Part shown: one piece after another, positions 61,888-64,000 of the stretch
How the letters are laid out: each line of letters opens with the position of its first letter
How positions within the stretch are numbered: position 1 is the first letter of the stretch
Source of the DNA: Dracaena cambodiana
Taxonomy: Eukaryota > Streptophyta > Magnoliopsida > Asparagales > Asparagaceae
DNA: 64,000 nt
Direction of reading: 5' to 3'
NCBI GenBank assembly: GCA_036321105.1
Contig: JAYEPQ010000014.1
Location: forward strand, 6,584,889-6,648,888
The notes under the pieces: generated by a model
Database searches by the model: none
What the model was told of the DNA's origin: nothing
What the model saw: only the letters and a program-made list of their open reading frames with translations
Translations under genes and position numbers: made by a program

Positions 61888-63128
61888 TGATGTGTTAAAT
61901 TACTGCAAGTGCACAGTATCGTTGTAGCGCTGTACAGGTCGTCTCACAGGGATCTAAGGTGTTTTGCGATTCTTACTAATTCTATAGTCTAACGGATTAA
62001 CAAAGAATTTTGGGTTGAAGTTTGCTTGTTCTAATTAGCCTAGGATCTAGAATCCACTAGTTTCCAACCATGTTCTTACTTCTATTATCTTCTTCTCTCA
62101 TAAAAATTTGATCTTTTTAGTTTAATCTTTATTCAAAGTGCCCTAAGTATGAGCTATCAAGTGGTGTGCATGCATAACTCATCAAAGATACTACTTTTCA
62201 TAAAAACAAACTAAATCTTTAGATAATTCAATAAAAAAGATAAAATCAATAACCCCAAACCCTAACTAAGTATAGGCTATCAAGAAACCTAATTCAAGTA
62301 TAACCTATCAAAGTCTTAATCTTCGAGTTCTTGTATTTTAAACTTTTTATAGAAGAATCATGTCTTTATTATTTTTATTTAAGAAGAAAATACTAGAGAG
62401 CAATTACATGATGGATCCTAACTTCATCTACATCCTAGTGCTAAACTAATTAGCTACTCATGATTCTAGAAAGCAATTAAATCTAATCTAGAAAGCAAAT
62501 AAATCTATACTAGAAAGCAATTAAATCTATCTAAAAAGCAATTAAAGATTAGAAAACAATGGCTTACCTCTGGAGCACGGTATTGTGGCCGCCGCCCCTT
62601 CAGCAAAATCCTAATTTTATTAATGGAAGACGAGTACAAACTAAATCCTAATCTACATTAACTACTGCATAAAACCTAGAATATAAGAATACGGCCAATA
62701 TATAGGCTTCGGAAATCAAACCCTACTTCTAGCAGAACTGGAAAATCAAAAAATTACATTGAAGCCACGGGAGAAAATTCAGCGAGTGGGACCCAGGAAT
62801 TACCGCTAAATGGCGGTAAAACCCGCTAAATAGCGGTTTTATTTCGAGTAAATAAATTTAAATTTCTTCCACATGCGTCTCGTGTCTTGTAAATTATATT
62901 TCCTTGACTGTATTTGACTTTGAGTCTCTGAAACATCGTAGCTTTGTAGTTTTGCTCACTTTAGAAACTTTTCGGACTCTGATTTCCTACTCCAACATTG
63001 ATTTCTTACCATCTCCTTGTACGAATCGAATCACCTGAAAAAGACACTAAAAATACCCGAGTAGCATTTATTTATATACAAAAATAGATAAAGTATGAGA
63101 GGAAAAATACAATATATGATATTCATCA
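61888..63128 (-). repeat. 5' LTR of the gag-only element (1241 bp)
   Basis: Same length as the 3' LTR, about eight substitutions, no indels noticed. Palindromes at 62812-62846. Confidence 0.95.
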
Positions 63129-63133
63129 CAGTC

Positions 63134-63766
63134 CCTTGCAAACTAGCTCGCGTTAATCGCAAGACCAGCCAATATCGCGATAAACGCGAAACTAAAACTT
63201 GCGATAAACGCAAGATTTCTGACGCTCGCATTAATCGCGAGGATAAAATTTTCTTAGAGCCAGCGTGTGATTCTAAACGCGAGGCTCCTACTAAGCTTAG
63301 CGATAAATACGAAGCCAGTACAACTTGCGATAAATGCAATATTTCTGACACTCGCGTTAATCGCGAGGATAAAGTTTCCTTAGAGCCAGTGTGTGATTCT
63401 CCACGCGAGGCTAATACTAAGCTTAGTGATAAACGCGAAGTCAGTAATACTTGCATTAATCGCAAGACTCCGCAGTTTCGCGTAAATCGCGAAGATGATT
63501 GGCAAATTTGCATTAATCGTAAAAATCCCGCTAAACGCGAAGTTATGACTTGCGTTAATCGCAAGAATAAGCCAGCGTGCAAGAATTTTCTTCCACGTGG
63601 GGCTAATATTCCAGAAGATAAACTTCTGCAAAAACGTCAAGCCAGTATAAAACGTCAAGCTAGCATATCCAAACATGACGCTATTTCTCAGCCCGCATAT
63701 CAAAACGCGAAGCTACTTCTCAGCTCTGCATATCAAAACGCAAAGCTACTGCTCAGCTCCGCGTAA
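63134..63766 (+). pseudogene. ORF upstream of gag (ORF1), A3, second part with basic repeats
   Basis: It continues the frame broken at 57504. Repeated VNRKTSQYRDKRE, DKRKISDARINRED and LSDKREVSNT peptides form a 42-residue (126-bp) repeat unit. The tail KNFLPRGANIPEDKLLQKR matches A2. It ends at TAA 63764-63766. It is Lys/Arg-rich, with Cys recurring once or twice per unit. Function is unknown. Confidence 0.65.
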
Positions 63767-64000
63767 ATCAACTTGAATACAAAATCAAGGTTGATCATTG
63801 CACTGTTGGACCAGAACTTGGCACCAATGGTTCCAAGAAGCTCCAGTGGGCCCCTGGACCCTCTCAATGGATGAGTGGGCCCCACGACTCCATATCTAAG
63901 GCCACTGATCTCAGAGAATATCTAACCAAGAAAAGGAGTATAAATCAAGTTCAGTCTGAACCTACTTGTCATTGCCAGTAGCTTATGACAGTAGTATCTG
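63767..64000 (+). other. A3 region between ORF1 and gag
   Basis: It is a reverse-complement match to 29870-30065 of A2. It is non-coding as far as visible, and contains CTCCAGTGGGCCCCTGGACC. Confidence 0.6.

Larger units (their letters stand above)
57505..63128 (-). mobile_element. Young non-autonomous LTR retrotransposon, gag-only (TR-GAG-like, 5624 bp)
   Basis: Two 1241-bp LTRs (57505-58745 and 61888-63128) run TGATGTGTTAAATT ... GATATTCATCA. The target duplication CAGTC (57500-57504 and 63129-63133) is perfect. The primer site and polypurine tract set the orientation as minus. The 3.1 kb interior has one long ORF with a zinc knuckle and no pol, so the element would need enzymes from another element. 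The LTRs differ at about eight positions, which makes it the youngest insertion in the window together with the copia at 43285. Confidence 0.95.
56413..64000 (+). mobile_element. Tat/Ogre-like element A3 (5' part), split by a gag-only LTR element
   Basis: 5' LTR, primer site and the ORF upstream of gag are seen. The sequence resumes at 63134 after the nested element and runs to the window edge before gag. It is the same family as A1 and A2. It inserted into the copia integrase at 56412; flank GAAGG (56408-56412) is one half of the presumed target duplication. Confidence 0.93.

Overview
The window is plant nuclear DNA, almost certainly from a flowering plant. The evidence is a coiled-coil NB-ARC-LRR resistance gene, a CYP96-type cytochrome P450 relic, an Au-type SINE, plant hAT, Ty1/copia and Tat-lineage Ty3/gypsy elements, and spliceosomal introns. 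The sequence alone does not fix the species. Only three host loci are visible: a P450 pseudogene (14.3-15.5 kb), an intact histone-fold gene of the DPB3/NF-YC10 type (39.2-39.6 kb, minus strand) and an NLR gene (42.8-51.0 kb, plus strand). The rest is mostly nested transposable elements.

Layout. 1-8308: 3' part of a large Tat/Ogre-like Ty3/gypsy element, called A1 here (+ strand). It holds the end of pol, a 5.3 kb tandem-repeat-rich 3' region and an LTR, and it sits in a decayed copia element (8309 to about 13100, minus). That copia LTR was itself split by a 3.3 kb RTE-type LINE (9542-12841, minus). 13.1-14.1 kb: TA microsatellites and two foldback MITEs. 15.55-16.2 kb: LINE relic holding an Au SINE. 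17538-36393: a complete second copy of the Tat element (A2, minus strand, TTAGT target duplication). A 4.4 kb hAT transposon (31710-36094) with 8-bp target duplication lies inside its 5' LTR. 36.4-42.8 kb: AT-rich DNA with foldback elements around the DPB3-like gene. 43285-48086: a nearly intact copia element lodged within the NLR gene. 52.4-56.4 kb: a polyA-tailed retroposon and a decayed copia element (+). 56413-64000: a third Tat copy (A3, +), split at 57505-63128 by a very young gag-only LTR element whose two 1241-bp LTRs differ at about eight positions.

Main result. The 3' regions of A1 and A2 share an architecture that a standard Tat element does not explain. A piece of a host RNA-dependent RNA polymerase (RDR) gene lies in sense orientation. 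It is bracketed by two exon-like blocks of an antisense gene that encodes a Ser/Gly-rich N-terminus and a coiled-coil C-terminus. Both copies carry what looks like the same frameshift in the RDR piece, and both carry an in-frame TAA in pol immediately before the GDLVL motif. The neighbouring tandem arrays (113 bp in A2, about 81 bp in A1) descend from one unit, part of which matches the element's own LTR. All Tat copies are peppered with CGCGGAGCTA/TAGCTCCGCG inverted motifs, and their ORF upstream of gag carries a 126-bp in-frame repeat.

No operons or functional gene clusters are expected here. The functional candidates are the DPB3-like gene, possibly the NLR gene (one apparent frameshift), the hAT transposase (one apparent frameshift) and the young gag-only element. 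Exon limits, homologies and repeat counts were read by eye.
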